Positions 1-9,975 of a stretch of DNA of 64,000 nucleotides are shown one piece after another. The stretch is from Tetramitus jugosus (Eukaryota; Heterolobosea; Eutetramitea; Acrasida; Vahlkampfiidae). The stretch spans positions 124,001-188,000 of the forward strand of contig OW569375.1 of assembly GCA_937625935.1 (NCBI GenBank). Direction: 5' to 3'. The notes beneath the pieces were generated by a model. The model did not search any database, was not told the origin of the DNA, and saw nothing but the letters and a program-made list of their open reading frames with translations. A program made the position numbers and the translations under genes. Numbering within the stretch: the stretch's first letter is position 1; each line of letters starts with the position of its first letter.

Positions 1-455
1 CTATTATGGTATTGATTCTTGTTGTTGGATGATTGTAGTTTTGTGGATGGACGAGTCCATGGTGCGGTTACTGTTGTCGTTGTTGTTGTTGTTGTTGGGA
101 ATCGTTGCTGGATTCTAGGATCAGAACCGTAGTAGGGCGACAGGAATTGCTTCTTTTTTGAGCGGGAACCAGAGGAGCGCACCGGAGAATTTTTGCTCGA
201 TTTACTGCGTCGCAAGAGTTGTTTTTGAAGCTTGAGTTTTTGGATTTGTTGTTCGTTTAGGTTGATTGTTGATGCAGTGTCAATGACCAAGTGTGGTGTG
301 CTGGATACACACACATGTGCGTTCAACAATGATGAGGACGATGATTTTTTCGGTTGTTGAGAGGCACTATTACTATTGTTGTTGCTAGTGAGGGGAGTGG
401 TAGGTTTGACACCGGAGCCTTTCGTGCCCACAGAAGGAACCTTGTTGTTGTGCAT
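1..455 (-). CDS. Hypothetical Ser/Thr/Lys-rich protein, 3' end off the window
   Basis: An open frame runs on the minus strand from an ATG at 455 to the window edge (151 codons, no stop), so the C-terminus is missing. An in-frame stop at 513-515 lies upstream, and the ATG at 455 is the first Met after it. The product is low in complexity: an Asn/Ser run near residues 30-45, a basic segment with repeated Arg/Lys and Ser near residues 85-110, and a Thr run encoded by ACA/ACG repeats near residue 130. No domain is recognised. The even codon use and the lack of stops over 450 nt support it being coding, but low-complexity DNA can stay open by chance. Confidence 0.55.
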   Translation of the reverse strand, partial: MHNNKVPSVGTKGSGVKPTTPLTSNNNSNSASQQPKKSSSSSLLNAHVCVSSTPHLVIDTASTINLNEQQIQKLKLQKQLLRRSKSSKNSPVRSSGSRSKKKQFLSPYYGSDPRIQQRFPTTTTTTTTVTAPWTRPSTKLQSSNNKNQYHN

Positions 456-712
456 GTCGCGTGTTTTGTTTGTTGTTTGTTTTGACCAAACTGAATTTTT
501 AGCTTTGGGCTGTCACTCAGTGACGAATTCTCCAACAAACAACGAACTGTGCACGAACATACGACGGTGGTAAACACCAAGATAATCTCTCAATATTTTA
601 TGAAATAAACATTTCGGTTTCTCCTATCATTCATGAAACGACGCCATTCACTCAAATTGTTTGGGCGCCAATAATTTTTTTGGTACATCCATGAAAATTC
701 TATTAATATCTA

Positions 713-785
713 GGTCGTTTAGCTCAGACGGTAGAGCGTTGGTCTAATAAGCCATTGGTCGCAGGTTCGATCCCTGCAACGACCA
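713..785 (+). tRNA. tRNA-Ile (AAT anticodon)
   Basis: The 73-nt cloverleaf has acceptor arm GGTCGTT/AACGACC, D-arm GCTC...GAGC, anticodon loop CTAATAA (anticodon AAT) and T-arm GCAGG-TTCGATC-CCTGC, which also serves as B box. There is no intron, and CCA is not encoded beyond the discriminator A. The bottom pair of the anticodon stem is a T-T mismatch. A T4 run starts 4 nt downstream (789-792), a likely Pol III terminator. Confidence 0.95.
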
Positions 786-1141
786 TTCTTTTGAGTGTCT
801 ATCAAGTATTTTTAGAATAATCTCATAGTTACAACAAGCGCAGAATTTATCGGTGAAAAACATTCTGATAACAACAGCCGAACAACAACAAAATAATTTC
901 ACTTCTTGTCATTGTCCAACGTTGTCCAACCAACGAAACATTTTATATTGAGAGAATTCACAGCTCCCCTCTCTCTGTACATAGCTAACTACAACAACAA
1001 CAACTCTGGAAACAAAACTGCACAAAACATTGTTTTCTTCAATCGCCCAGTCTCACAGTATTTCCTATCTATCGTACCATCCATATATCATTGAAGATTA
1101 CCTATTTCTGAAAGTTGACAACTGAAAACAATCATTACGCC
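786..1141. other. Intergenic, probable 5' leader of the SANT gene
   Basis: Between tRNA-Ile and the first ATG of the SANT-domain gene lies CAA/ACA-rich DNA typical of 5' leaders in this window. No coding frame with family similarity and no RNA structure was seen. Confidence 0.4.
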
Positions 1142-1724
1142 ATGAAGAGAACACTTGAAGACAGGTAAGTGACTAGCTGTTTGTTTCGAAAGATGGATGA
1201 TTGATTTTTTGTGTCTTGTTCGTTCAATGTGTGTGACTTTGTATGCTCATCATTGCTTGTTTTTAACTGTCGATCAACAACAACAACAACAAAAACTTGA
1301 TACAAAAAATTATCATCGTCATCATGATTTGTCAAAACAACGTCGAATTGGGAAACATGATCACAGAAACACCACCACGACCACCACGACTACAATATCA
1401 AATAGTAACAATAACAACAATAACAACAACAACAATAGTAGCAGTGAAAGAAGAAAGAGAAGAAGAACAGCTGTTGCACCATCATCATCCACAGCATCAT
1501 CATCATCATCTCATTTGCACATTAGTGAACTGTTACCATCACCTTCATTGTATGATGCAATTCAGACGTTGCGTGATGATGATTTGCCATCCAAAAATCA
1601 ATTGCTTCATTATATTGAACAAGTAGAGAATGCAATTTCAAATCTGAGTGCAAGAGTCGAAGAATACAATTTTAATCATCAAAACAACAACCACAGTGAT
1701 CATCATCATCATCATGTGATCAAC

Positions 1725-1759
<35 letters not shown>

Positions 1760-4478
1760 TAATAGGAAGGATGAATTCAACAATAGTAATGACGATCAAC
1801 TGATACGCAACAAGAACAAAATTCAACAAATTTACTTTGAAAATCGGAAAAAGTGTCAAGAGGCATACAGTCAGTTTGATTCACTGCTGCCAGACAGTAT
1901 GCTACACTCATCTGCATCACCTGCTTCTTCTTCTTATTCTTTGTACAGTAGTGATGCAACATTGTTGGAGCCATTGAAACATGTGGGCAATTACAGTGAG
2001 ATACCCATTGTCAAAAATTGCATTCAACAGTTTGATGCCATCTCTAGCGAATTGGAGCGGAATATTCTTACAGAGTGGCGGATGACACATCGGAGAAATG
2101 TACAATTAGGAAGAGAGCACCGAGAGCGGATGCAAAAGTGGAAGGATGACCACGAAAAGACAAAAAAGAGAAGAAAACGAGGAGCACAGTCAAAGGAAGA
2201 TGAAGAACGAGAAGAGTTGGAGCAATACACTTCTCTGACTGCAGTGTGTCCACCAATGCTCACTCCAAGAGAGAAGGAATTGGAGGTATTAACAAGGAAT
2301 GGATACGTTTCACCTGATACGCTGCGTAGACAGTTGGACGAACAGAGAAAGTATGAGTGTGCGTGGACAGATGAGGAACGGAAGATTTTCATGGACAAGT
2401 TTGCAGAGTTTCCCAAGAATTGCAAGAAGATTGCCACGTTCTTACCGAACAAGACCACCTATGACTGTGTCAACTATTATTATAACCATAAGCTGACACC
2501 GGATTTCATTGAATTGAAAAAGCGATTGAAGAAGAAGAGAAAGTACATGAAGAGAGTGTACGATGAGGGTCCAGGAACGAGAAATAGAGCCAATCATAGA
2601 CCACCAGAGTCGCCTGTGGTGGATGATGTGGAAACTGGCCGTCCTAGACGATCTGCTGCCACCCAGAGTAAGACGAAAGAAGAGTGGTCCGAAGTGGAGG
2701 CCAAGAAATATATTACATTGCTCAAGGAGCACGGCACCAAATTCTCTCTCATTGCCCTCGCGATGAAAACCAAGAATGCGATACAGTGTCAAAAATATTT
2801 TACAAACAACAAATCCGATCTGAGTGTTTATCTGCCCAAGCCCAAGACTGCAGAAAAACCTGCCACAACATCAAACAAGAGCAATCAACAAGCTGCACAA
2901 CAACCACAGCGCATTACTGAGGTGACAACTTCTCCATCAACTGTAGAAGTAGAATCCACTTTACTTGCACCACCTGTATCCTCCAAGGAGAGTGATGAAG
3001 ATCGAGCTCTAACAAAGACGAAGAAACAGGTGTCTATTTGGACGAATTATGAGCGAGATACCTTTTTGCAATTGTTACTCGATTTTGGTAAGGATTGGAA
3101 GAAAATTGCAGAGCAATTGCCTTCAAAGAACGAAAATCAAATCAAAAACTTTTATCAAAACTACAAGGTGAAGCTTGGAATCGCAGCACCTCCTGGCATA
3201 CGGAAGCCCAAGCGAAAAAAGAGATATATATTGATTGAACCTCCTGCAAGCTTATGTAAGCTCGCTGACATTGCACAACAAGTGAACAATATCGGAATGG
3301 ATAGTGTATATAACTTACAGTCATTGTTGTGTGATGAGCCTGCTGTTTCTTTCGAAATGCGCCATGCGAGTGCGACACCACCTCCACCTCCATCACTCTC
3401 CACCATCACTCCTGTACAAACAAAGAACACGACCGAGGATGACTCCAATTTTGTTAATTTATTGGCATTTGTTTCCGATCAAAATGTGCCAGTTACAAAT
3501 CAACAGGCTCAACCACAGCAACAAATCACACCAGATACCAACACCACCAAGAAGAAGGCCACTAATAATAACATCAAGAAGAAATCTGGACCTGGGAGTG
3601 GCCGAGGCAGGAAGCCACTGGATTATCCCAAGCCTGTTGTTAGTCAGCCACACCAGCAAACAAATAATTTCTTCCTCAATAATCAAGCCATATATGGAAT
3701 GCCTACCAGCAATGGAAACACTGGTACAATTAACAATGAGAACACAATAGCAAGTGTGAACGAAGCTGGGAAAGCAACGAGGAAAAAGACGAAGAAGAAC
3801 ACTCCTCCAAAAACTGTACCTCAGGCTGCACAATCTTGGCTCTTTCCACTCATATCCCCACGATCTGAAGTTGCTGAAGTAGGACCATTCCTCCTTCCCG
3901 CTACTCCTCCACCCGACCTTGTATCGAACGAGCACTTGACACACAACGCTCTATCACGATATTTACCAAATCCAATTGTGAATGCCATAAGTTCTTCCCC
4001 ACCGAATAACCTACCACCAATCCATGCCTTCTCCAGTGTTCTCTCTCAACTAAAACTCTCTGATGTGACCCACGGCAATCCTCCATCATCAAGTAACAAC
4101 TCAGCTACCTTCGAGAAAGACAAAGGAGAAAGGAGAAATTTGATTGATCAGTTGATACGTAATCGAGGAAATGACCGGTCAAATGTTCATGCCGGGACAC
4201 AACCAACAAGTGTGCATGAACTTGATGGAGGAAAGGTACCTGATTATGTATCCTATTATCCTCTGCCACCCCAGAACATATTTTCATCTGTTGTGAACAA
4301 TCAGCCGGCAATCTCACAACAACCCGGAACTTACTTCGGTACTCCATTGCCCTCCACAGCATCCAGCTCCGAACCACAACAGGGTTCTCAACCATTGCAC
4401 ACTTACTCTGCCTTCCATCCTGTCCTCCCATTACCTGTGGGTGATAATGCCACAAAAGCAAATGTAAGCACTAAATAA
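1142..4478 (+). CDS. NCoR/SMRT/Snt1-like SANT-domain corepressor
   Basis: Two exons: 1142-1164 (23 nt) and 1367-4478, giving about 1044 residues. The intron (202 nt) starts GTAAGT and ends at the first AG after a 174-nt AG-free stretch. An N-terminal low-complexity region (Asn, His and Ser runs) is followed by a conserved helical block (about residues 245-330) and three SANT/Myb repeats at about 340-390, 446-500 and 563-612. SANT1, with its preceding segment and following basic stretch, closely follows the animal NCoR/SMRT and yeast Snt1 pattern: acidic WTDEE start, PKN before the second helix, DCVNYYY at its end. In the family this region activates a class I histone deacetylase and binds histone tails. 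The C-terminal third is Pro/Asn-rich with an AT-hook-like GRGRK patch. A nuclear corepressor role is inferred. Confidence 0.85.
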
Positions 4479-4500
4479 ATAATTTATTTCCCATGATCAA
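4470..4500. terminator. Shared bidirectional poly(A) region of two convergent genes
   Basis: The stop codons of the two convergent genes are separated by only 18 bp. This gap contains AATAAA on the plus strand (AAATAAATAATTTATTT, nearly self-complementary), so the same bases read as a poly(A) signal on both strands. Mature 3' UTRs must therefore overlap each other's coding ends. Confidence 0.5.
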
Positions 4501-7500
4501 TAATTTAACATCGCACGAAAAATATCTTGTTCTTCGATGATTGAACCAGAATCTAGAGTTTCCACATGTGTGTCACTCTCAGCAATCTTTTCTGCTTCAT
4601 TGGTAGGTAAGAATTCTTGTTTGTCACCTGCCATTTCCTGTTGGTTCACGTCCTCATCGGTAAGAGGTGTATCAGGTATCGATTCTGTCATGGTTGATGT
4701 TTGTATTTCTGTTTCAGTCTCTCCTCCTGTTGGAATACTATCTGGTGCACTACAAGTATTTGTATTTGATATAGGTGCTGGGGTTGTACTGGGGGCTGGA
4801 TCCTCGAAAAAGTTAATGTCATTTGGTCCAGTGTCCCAAGTCCATTCGTTGTGTACAATTTCTTTTCTTGGGACAAGATCAGAGCTTGGCTTTCTCCATC
4901 GTGTCTCAGTAGCTGAATTCATGTTATCTTGATTGCTGCCACTAGCAAAGAATTCCATCTGATTATCGCTATTGGCTCCCCAATCTGATTCAATTTGGGT
5001 TTCTCTCCATTCATCTCGTATTTCTGGTGCTAGCTCATTCTGCTTCTCCATATGCTTATCCTCGGTCGTACTGAGAATTACCATGTTTGGAGCAGCTACC
5101 AAGGATATATGTTTAAGAATTTCTTGCATTTGTTTCTTCAAACTATCAATCTCAAGTGATTTCTTATCGTTTTCCTGTAGGAGCTGTTTGATTGCATCAT
5201 TCGCTTGACCTGAGTAACGAGTCTCGGATCGCTCATATCTATCTTGACTGCTTCTGCGATGATAACTACGGTGTGAATCCTCTCGCGCATGTGGACGCCA
5301 ATGATCATTATCCCTCTCTCGACTATCTCTATCCTTTCTGCGATGTTGATAGTCATCACGCACTTCATCTCGAGACTTATTTCCACGGGACGAACAATTG
5401 TCACGATCTTTGGGTCGCTCCTTCTTATTGAATCTCGCCTTTTTGTTTTCCTTTTCCCTCTTATCGCGAGAACTTTCTGGAATGTTGTGGGCCGTCAAGT
5501 ATCTATCAAGCGCTGAAAGTTCCTGTTGTGGAGGGACAGAAGAGCTTGGAACATCGTTGGTGTTTTCAGCGACAGAACTTTCTTCCCCCCTATGCTCAAC
5601 CATCGTTTCCTCCCGGAGACGAGTTACCGTTGTTCTAGATATGAAAGGAGTTTGGACATTTGTTGCATCTTGAAAGAATTCAACTCCATCAGAAGTCCCA
5701 CCCCAGCTATTTTGCCACTCAGACTCTGAAGTTGTGGGCTGTTCTGAGACCCTTGTCTCCTTATTCTGTCTATCAGTGGATAATTCGCTTCCCCAACCTC
5801 CAGATACATTCTTGTCTGATCTCCACGAAGATGAAACGCTCATGTTTTGCTCGCTCGCTGTTGAAGTATCCATTTCAGACCCCCATCTTCCTTCGGAAGC
5901 AGCTGCCGTGTAGGACGAGCGAGTTATAGTACTGGTTGAGATCGAATTTGCTTCAAAAAAGTCCATAGTTTGATTACTTGAGCCCCATGAGTCCCAAGAG
6001 TTGGCATCATTGTTCGTTGTCTTGTGTGACCGGTCAGAGGCTTTATCAGATCGACCACTGTCAGAAGTTGAGCCCCAACCACTAACCCTTTGTTCACTAA
6101 CTGAACGACTGTTGTTGACCTCTTGTGGTGTATCATTGTTGGTATTCAAATCACTTCCCCAAGAGCCCATGTCATTTGTACTGTGACTAGTTACAGTATC
6201 AGAATTAAAGAACTGCATTGCGCTATCTCCCCCTCCCCACTCATTACCTGCGTCATTTGTGGTGTGACTGACAGATTTTGATGCTGGTGATGTGTCGTCG
6301 GTGTTTCGCGAGCCCCACTCCACTCTCTTCCTAGTAGAGCTTGATGGTGTACTGCTCGATTTTAAGGCAGATTTTAGTGGAGTTGCATGGTTTGATGAAA
6401 TACCTCGGAAAGATTCACTATGGGAATTATCGGTTTGTTCGGTAAAGAATGATACTGCATTGTCGCCACCACCAAATTCATCAAACTCGGAGCCAAAGTT
6501 ATTATCATTGGATCGAATACTACTCCTTCTATCAGTTGAGGTGCTATTGGATGCTGATATAGGAGAATTGTTGTCTGATGACCTCTTTGGAATTCTAGGA
6601 AGTTTAGAAATTTTAGGAAGATCAGAGGGAATGGCTGATTCTGGCAACAGCTGCTTTGTCATATCAGAATTGTTGATGAACACTGTTTCACGAACATCCT
6701 TCCTCCTGAAACCAAACTCTGTTGGATTATCACGAATTCTCTTAGCAGGTTGAACTATTGGATCCAACGAGCTCACTTTTACTGTCCTTGTGGGTCCTAC
6801 GACCATTGCAGCAGGCATTCGTTTTTTGCCAAATTTAGCAGCAGCAGCAAAGGATACATCAGCAATGGATATTCCTGGAATCTCTACAGGCTTTTGCAAT
6901 GCAGCCTCCATTTCAACCTGAGCTAGTGCTGCATTGAAATCAAAATCTTCGTCTTCGCCAAAATATAGATAGACAGACTCTAAACTGTTGAATCTTGCTT
7001 CTTTGCCCTTATGTTTCTTACTCTTGGCAGTAGTCTTTCTCATTCTCTTTCTCGGCTTTCTCGCTGCTGCTGCTGTATCCTCATCACTGTTCTGCGCTCT
7101 CTCTTCTGGCATGAAATCGGAATCTTGATCATCATCCTTCTCTTCCTCACTGTGATGCTGCACAATGTCTTGATCATTGGAATCCAACAGTGATGACATT
7201 GTCGGAATGGAAGAAACAGGCGGGATGTTAGACAATTGATCCATTTGTGCGAACCCATCCTCTTGATCATCAATAAACGAGTCACCATCACCTCCCAAAT
7301 CATAATCTCGAGGAATAATGTTTGATGGCGTCATCATAGCAGAACTCTCATGTTGCTTCTTGCGCTTTCTTCTCACTGATCCAGATTCAGACCAAGAGAC
7401 CCGAGCAGGCACTGCAGTCATTCTTGGAAAATTCTTTTTTTTCGATTTTTCCGACTCTGCATCATCACTCGCTCTCGTTCGCTTTCGTGAGTTGGATGAT

Positions 7501-7904
7501 GTTGTTGATGATGATGATAAATGACCATTGCTATTGTTGTTGTTGTTGTTGTTGTTGGAGGATCTCCTTCTTTTCGAAGATTGAGGTTCACTGGTCATTA
7601 AATGATCGTCATCGTCATCATCAAGCACCGTTGTCACCACATTGATATCATCATCGTCATCATCGTCATCAACAATCAACGAATAGGCTGAACCACCACA
7701 GCCATTCTGCCCTCCTGATTGTTGAGAACGTGCATTGAATTGGGCAATCAATTCTACATCAATTACATTGGACTCGGGCTCCCACGTGTCATCTGCTTCG
7801 CCATACCCCTTCCATCGAATACGGTAATACGCAACACCATCAATCACCTTTTTCTCTAATAATTGCTCCACGACAAAAATGTCATCTTCTTCTACACTTG
7901 TCAT
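4497..7904 (-). CDS. Chromodomain protein with WG/FF repeats
   Basis: Single exon, 1135 residues. The N-terminus (residues 7-60) is an HP1-type chromodomain: aromatic-cage candidates F10, W31 and Y34, the WKGY motif, and the TWEPE strand. It is followed by Asp/Asn/Ser runs and basic nuclear-localisation-like patches (residues 110-190 and 280-300). From about residue 480 to the C-terminus there are six copies of a short module, an aromatic-Gly(Asp) pair followed 6-9 residues later by Phe-Phe (for example EWGGGDSAMQFF and DWGANSDNQMEFF). There are also extra WGS motifs, nine WG dipeptides in all, set in Ser/Thr/Asn-rich disorder. An Arg/Asp/Ser-rich segment and short coiled coil lie between modules four and five. 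Chromodomains bind methylated H3; WG repeats in disordered regions often bind Argonaute. The combined role is inferred. Confidence 0.85.
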   Translation of the reverse strand: MTSVEEDDIFVVEQLLEKKVIDGVAYYRIRWKGYGEADDTWEPESNVIDVELIAQFNARSQQSGGQNGCGGSAYSLIVDDDDDDDDINVVTTVLDDDDDDHLMTSEPQSSKRRRSSNNNNNNNNSNGHLSSSSTTSSNSRKRTRASDDAESEKSKKKNFPRMTAVPARVSWSESGSVRRKRKKQHESSAMMTPSNIIPRDYDLGGDGDSFIDDQEDGFAQMDQLSNIPPVSSIPTMSSLLDSNDQDIVQHHSEEEKDDDQDSDFMPEERAQNSDEDTAAAARKPRKRMRKTTAKSKKHKGKEARFNSLESVYLYFGEDEDFDFNAALAQVEMEAALQKPVEIPGISIADVSFAAAAKFGKKRMPAAMVVGPTRTVKVSSLDPIVQPAKRIRDNPTEFGFRRKDVRETVFINNSDMTKQLLPESAIPSDLPKISKLPRIPKRSSDNNSPISASNSTSTDRRSSIRSNDNNFGSEFDEFGGGDNAVSFFTEQTDNSHSESFRGISSNHATPLKSALKSSSTPSSSTRKRVEWGSRNTDDTSPASKSVSHTTNDAGNEWGGGDSAMQFFNSDTVTSHSTNDMGSWGSDLNTNNDTPQEVNNSRSVSEQRVSGWGSTSDSGRSDKASDRSHKTTNNDANSWDSWGSSNQTMDFFEANSISTSTITRSSYTAAASEGRWGSEMDTSTASEQNMSVSSSWRSDKNVSGGWGSELSTDRQNKETRVSEQPTTSESEWQNSWGGTSDGVEFFQDATNVQTPFISRTTVTRLREETMVEHRGEESSVAENTNDVPSSSVPPQQELSALDRYLTAHNIPESSRDKREKENKKARFNKKERPKDRDNCSSRGNKSRDEVRDDYQHRRKDRDSRERDNDHWRPHAREDSHRSYHRRSSQDRYERSETRYSGQANDAIKQLLQENDKKSLEIDSLKKQMQEILKHISLVAAPNMVILSTTEDKHMEKQNELAPEIRDEWRETQIESDWGANSDNQMEFFASGSNQDNMNSATETRWRKPSSDLVPRKEIVHNEWTWDTGPNDINFFEDPAPSTTPAPISNTNTCSAPDSIPTGGETETEIQTSTMTESIPDTPLTDEDVNQQEMAGDKQEFLPTNEAEKIAESDTHVETLDSGSIIEEQDIFRAMLNY

Positions 7905-8118
7905 TCTGTTCGCTTGCTCTGTGTGATCTGTTCAATCAATATATTATCCTTTTATTATTATTGCAAAAATTGTGTATTACAGAGCAGAGATCTCTTTTGT
8001 CCACAGATTTTGTGTATTTTTTTGTATCAATCTTTTTTTTTTGAGTGATGTCGAGAATACTCCGAAACTTCAATGAGCGCCTGGAAGCGATAAAAAGATT
8101 TACAGACTCCATTTATTA
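7905..8118. other. Short intergenic, promoter of chromodomain gene
   Basis: This AT-rich 214-bp gap holds the start-proximal region of the chromodomain gene and the 3' end of the RGS gene. Both genes are on the minus strand. Nothing else is seen. Confidence 0.4.
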
Positions 8119-9723
8119 TTATTGAAAGGACTCTTGTATGATGTTGAATCGATGTGTTTTCGACCAGGTTTCATAGTCAGAGGTTGTTTTGAATCGATTG
8201 AATGTATCTGCCATGCACAATTCAGCATGGAGCTGGGCATCGTCAAATGTGTCATCCAAACCATTTTGGTAGGATGCTGCTAGAGCAGATGCAACGTAAC
8301 TAGGTAAATTGAGAGAAAGAGGTGAAGATTCGCGAATAAAGAGCCTAAAGAGTCCAGTTCCAAACTGAATTCGATCTTCGCGCTCAGCCAACATTCGATA
8401 ATGTTCTACTTCCTCCCAAAAGATAACGTTCTCTCCACTCAACTCGTGTTGAGCAAACGTTTTGAATGTCTGCCGAATTGTTTCACCTTGAAGCATAATC
8501 ATAAGTGAACCTCTTCTCGAATACTTTCTCTTGGCTGGAATGGTCTTGAGCGCCATCTGCTTTGGATTGTATGTGTATTCATTAGTCGTCGTATTTGGAG
8601 TTGTTTTTGGTACTGCCTGAGCTGTCTTACTTGTTTCTGCTTTTGGTTTAGTTGGTGTATCATTTTGTCTTTCATATTCCTCATAAGAATCTGACCCAGA
8701 GTCGGGTGTTGAGTCTGGTAGCAGTCTCGAGAAAAATTGTGGCAAAAGTTGTTTTCTTTCTGAGGCACTGATATGTATTGTATGTCTCTTGGAAGGATCA
8801 GATAGCTTGCGAGCTGCGGGTTGTCCGGTCTCAGTCTGTGTTGTCGGTTCGTTAATGTTGCTAGTCTGTGAGTTCATACCCCCCGATTTGTTGGTCAACG
8901 ATGGCAGAGGTAGGATCGGATTAGAGGGTCTTCTTGTGGCACTAACATCAATCTTCAATGCATCAGCTCTCGTCCTTACGACACCAACACCAGTATCATG
9001 TCCTGGATTGAATCGTAATGAACTATCAGTCGGTAATAGCGAGTATCGTGGATTCTTCTTTCTTCTACCATGGAAATCTCTCTGTAAGTCTGACAACTCA
9101 TTAAAATACTCTTCAAACTCAGCACTTTCTCTCTGTCGTTGCATCGTTTGTTGATCCATTCTCTGGTGTTCTTGAACATCCATTTGAATGATATTAACAG
9201 AATTATCGGCACGCATCTGTGGCGTATTGTTTTGACCTGAACTCGGCTCAGGAAACCTTCGACTCTTGACCTGTGCTCTATGATCTTGGGCTCGTGAGGA
9301 ACGTGTGAATGCCGAAGCAGACGAGGAAGAAAGGCTCTGAGCTGCAGATTGTGCTCCCTTGCCCTGCTTTGCAATCATACTCCAATTGTTTCTCACGAGA
9401 GCCATCTTCCAATTGGAATTGAATCGAAACACAACAGAATCCGAATTGACAAACGGGGACTGATGAGTCACATGCAGAATATACTTTTTGCGCAGTAACA
9501 GGTTGCCAAACATTACACTGTGAGATTCAGATGTGATCCCCAACAAGTCTCCCAAGTGAGGCACTGCCAAACTACCATAAAAACAATCAACACCATAGTT
9601 TGCATGAACAAACAAATCATTCTTCAACTTTTGTTTCAGATCATGCATACAAGTGACAAATTCCTCCTCTTGAAAACAATGAGCGGAAGAGTCATTGAAC
9701 TGTCTCTCTATTCTTTCTTCCAT
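8119..9723 (-). CDS. DEP and RGS domain protein
   Basis: Single exon, 534 residues. Residues about 20-105 form a DEP domain (CFYGSLAVPHLGDLLG core, ending in the VVFRF strand), normally a membrane- or GPCR-targeting module. Residues about 395-525 form an RGS domain: opening FAQHELSGENVIFWEEVEHY, then the helical bundle ending at FNRFKTTSDYETW. RGS domains accelerate GTP hydrolysis by heterotrimeric G-alpha subunits. The linker (about 110-390) is Ser/Thr/Gln-rich and disordered. DEP before RGS matches the order of the R7 RGS group and fungal Sst2, but no GGL domain is seen between them. Expected at the inner face of the plasma membrane. Confidence 0.88.
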   Translation of the reverse strand: MEERIERQFNDSSAHCFQEEEFVTCMHDLKQKLKNDLFVHANYGVDCFYGSLAVPHLGDLLGITSESHSVMFGNLLLRKKYILHVTHQSPFVNSDSVVFRFNSNWKMALVRNNWSMIAKQGKGAQSAAQSLSSSSASAFTRSSRAQDHRAQVKSRRFPEPSSGQNNTPQMRADNSVNIIQMDVQEHQRMDQQTMQRQRESAEFEEYFNELSDLQRDFHGRRKKNPRYSLLPTDSSLRFNPGHDTGVGVVRTRADALKIDVSATRRPSNPILPLPSLTNKSGGMNSQTSNINEPTTQTETGQPAARKLSDPSKRHTIHISASERKQLLPQFFSRLLPDSTPDSGSDSYEEYERQNDTPTKPKAETSKTAQAVPKTTPNTTTNEYTYNPKQMALKTIPAKRKYSRRGSLMIMLQGETIRQTFKTFAQHELSGENVIFWEEVEHYRMLAEREDRIQFGTGLFRLFIRESSPLSLNLPSYVASALAASYQNGLDDTFDDAQLHAELCMADTFNRFKTTSDYETWSKTHRFNIIQESFQ

Positions 9724-9975
9724 TTCTGCTACTCACCAAAAAATTAGATGTCACGCACAAGGGTAATGATATCACACACAAAGAGAGAGTTCGTTCTTGT
9801 TTCTTGTGAATTTTCGTTTCTTGGTTCTTGTCCCTCCCCTCACAATCTGACTTGTCATCGGGGAAACCGACCATCCCTGTCCGCATAGGAACAGAACATT
9901 CAAGGAAGTGAGGGGATGTCTTGACGACTGGGACATCAGGAGTGATATTGACGATGATACTTTTATTTCTGTAGT

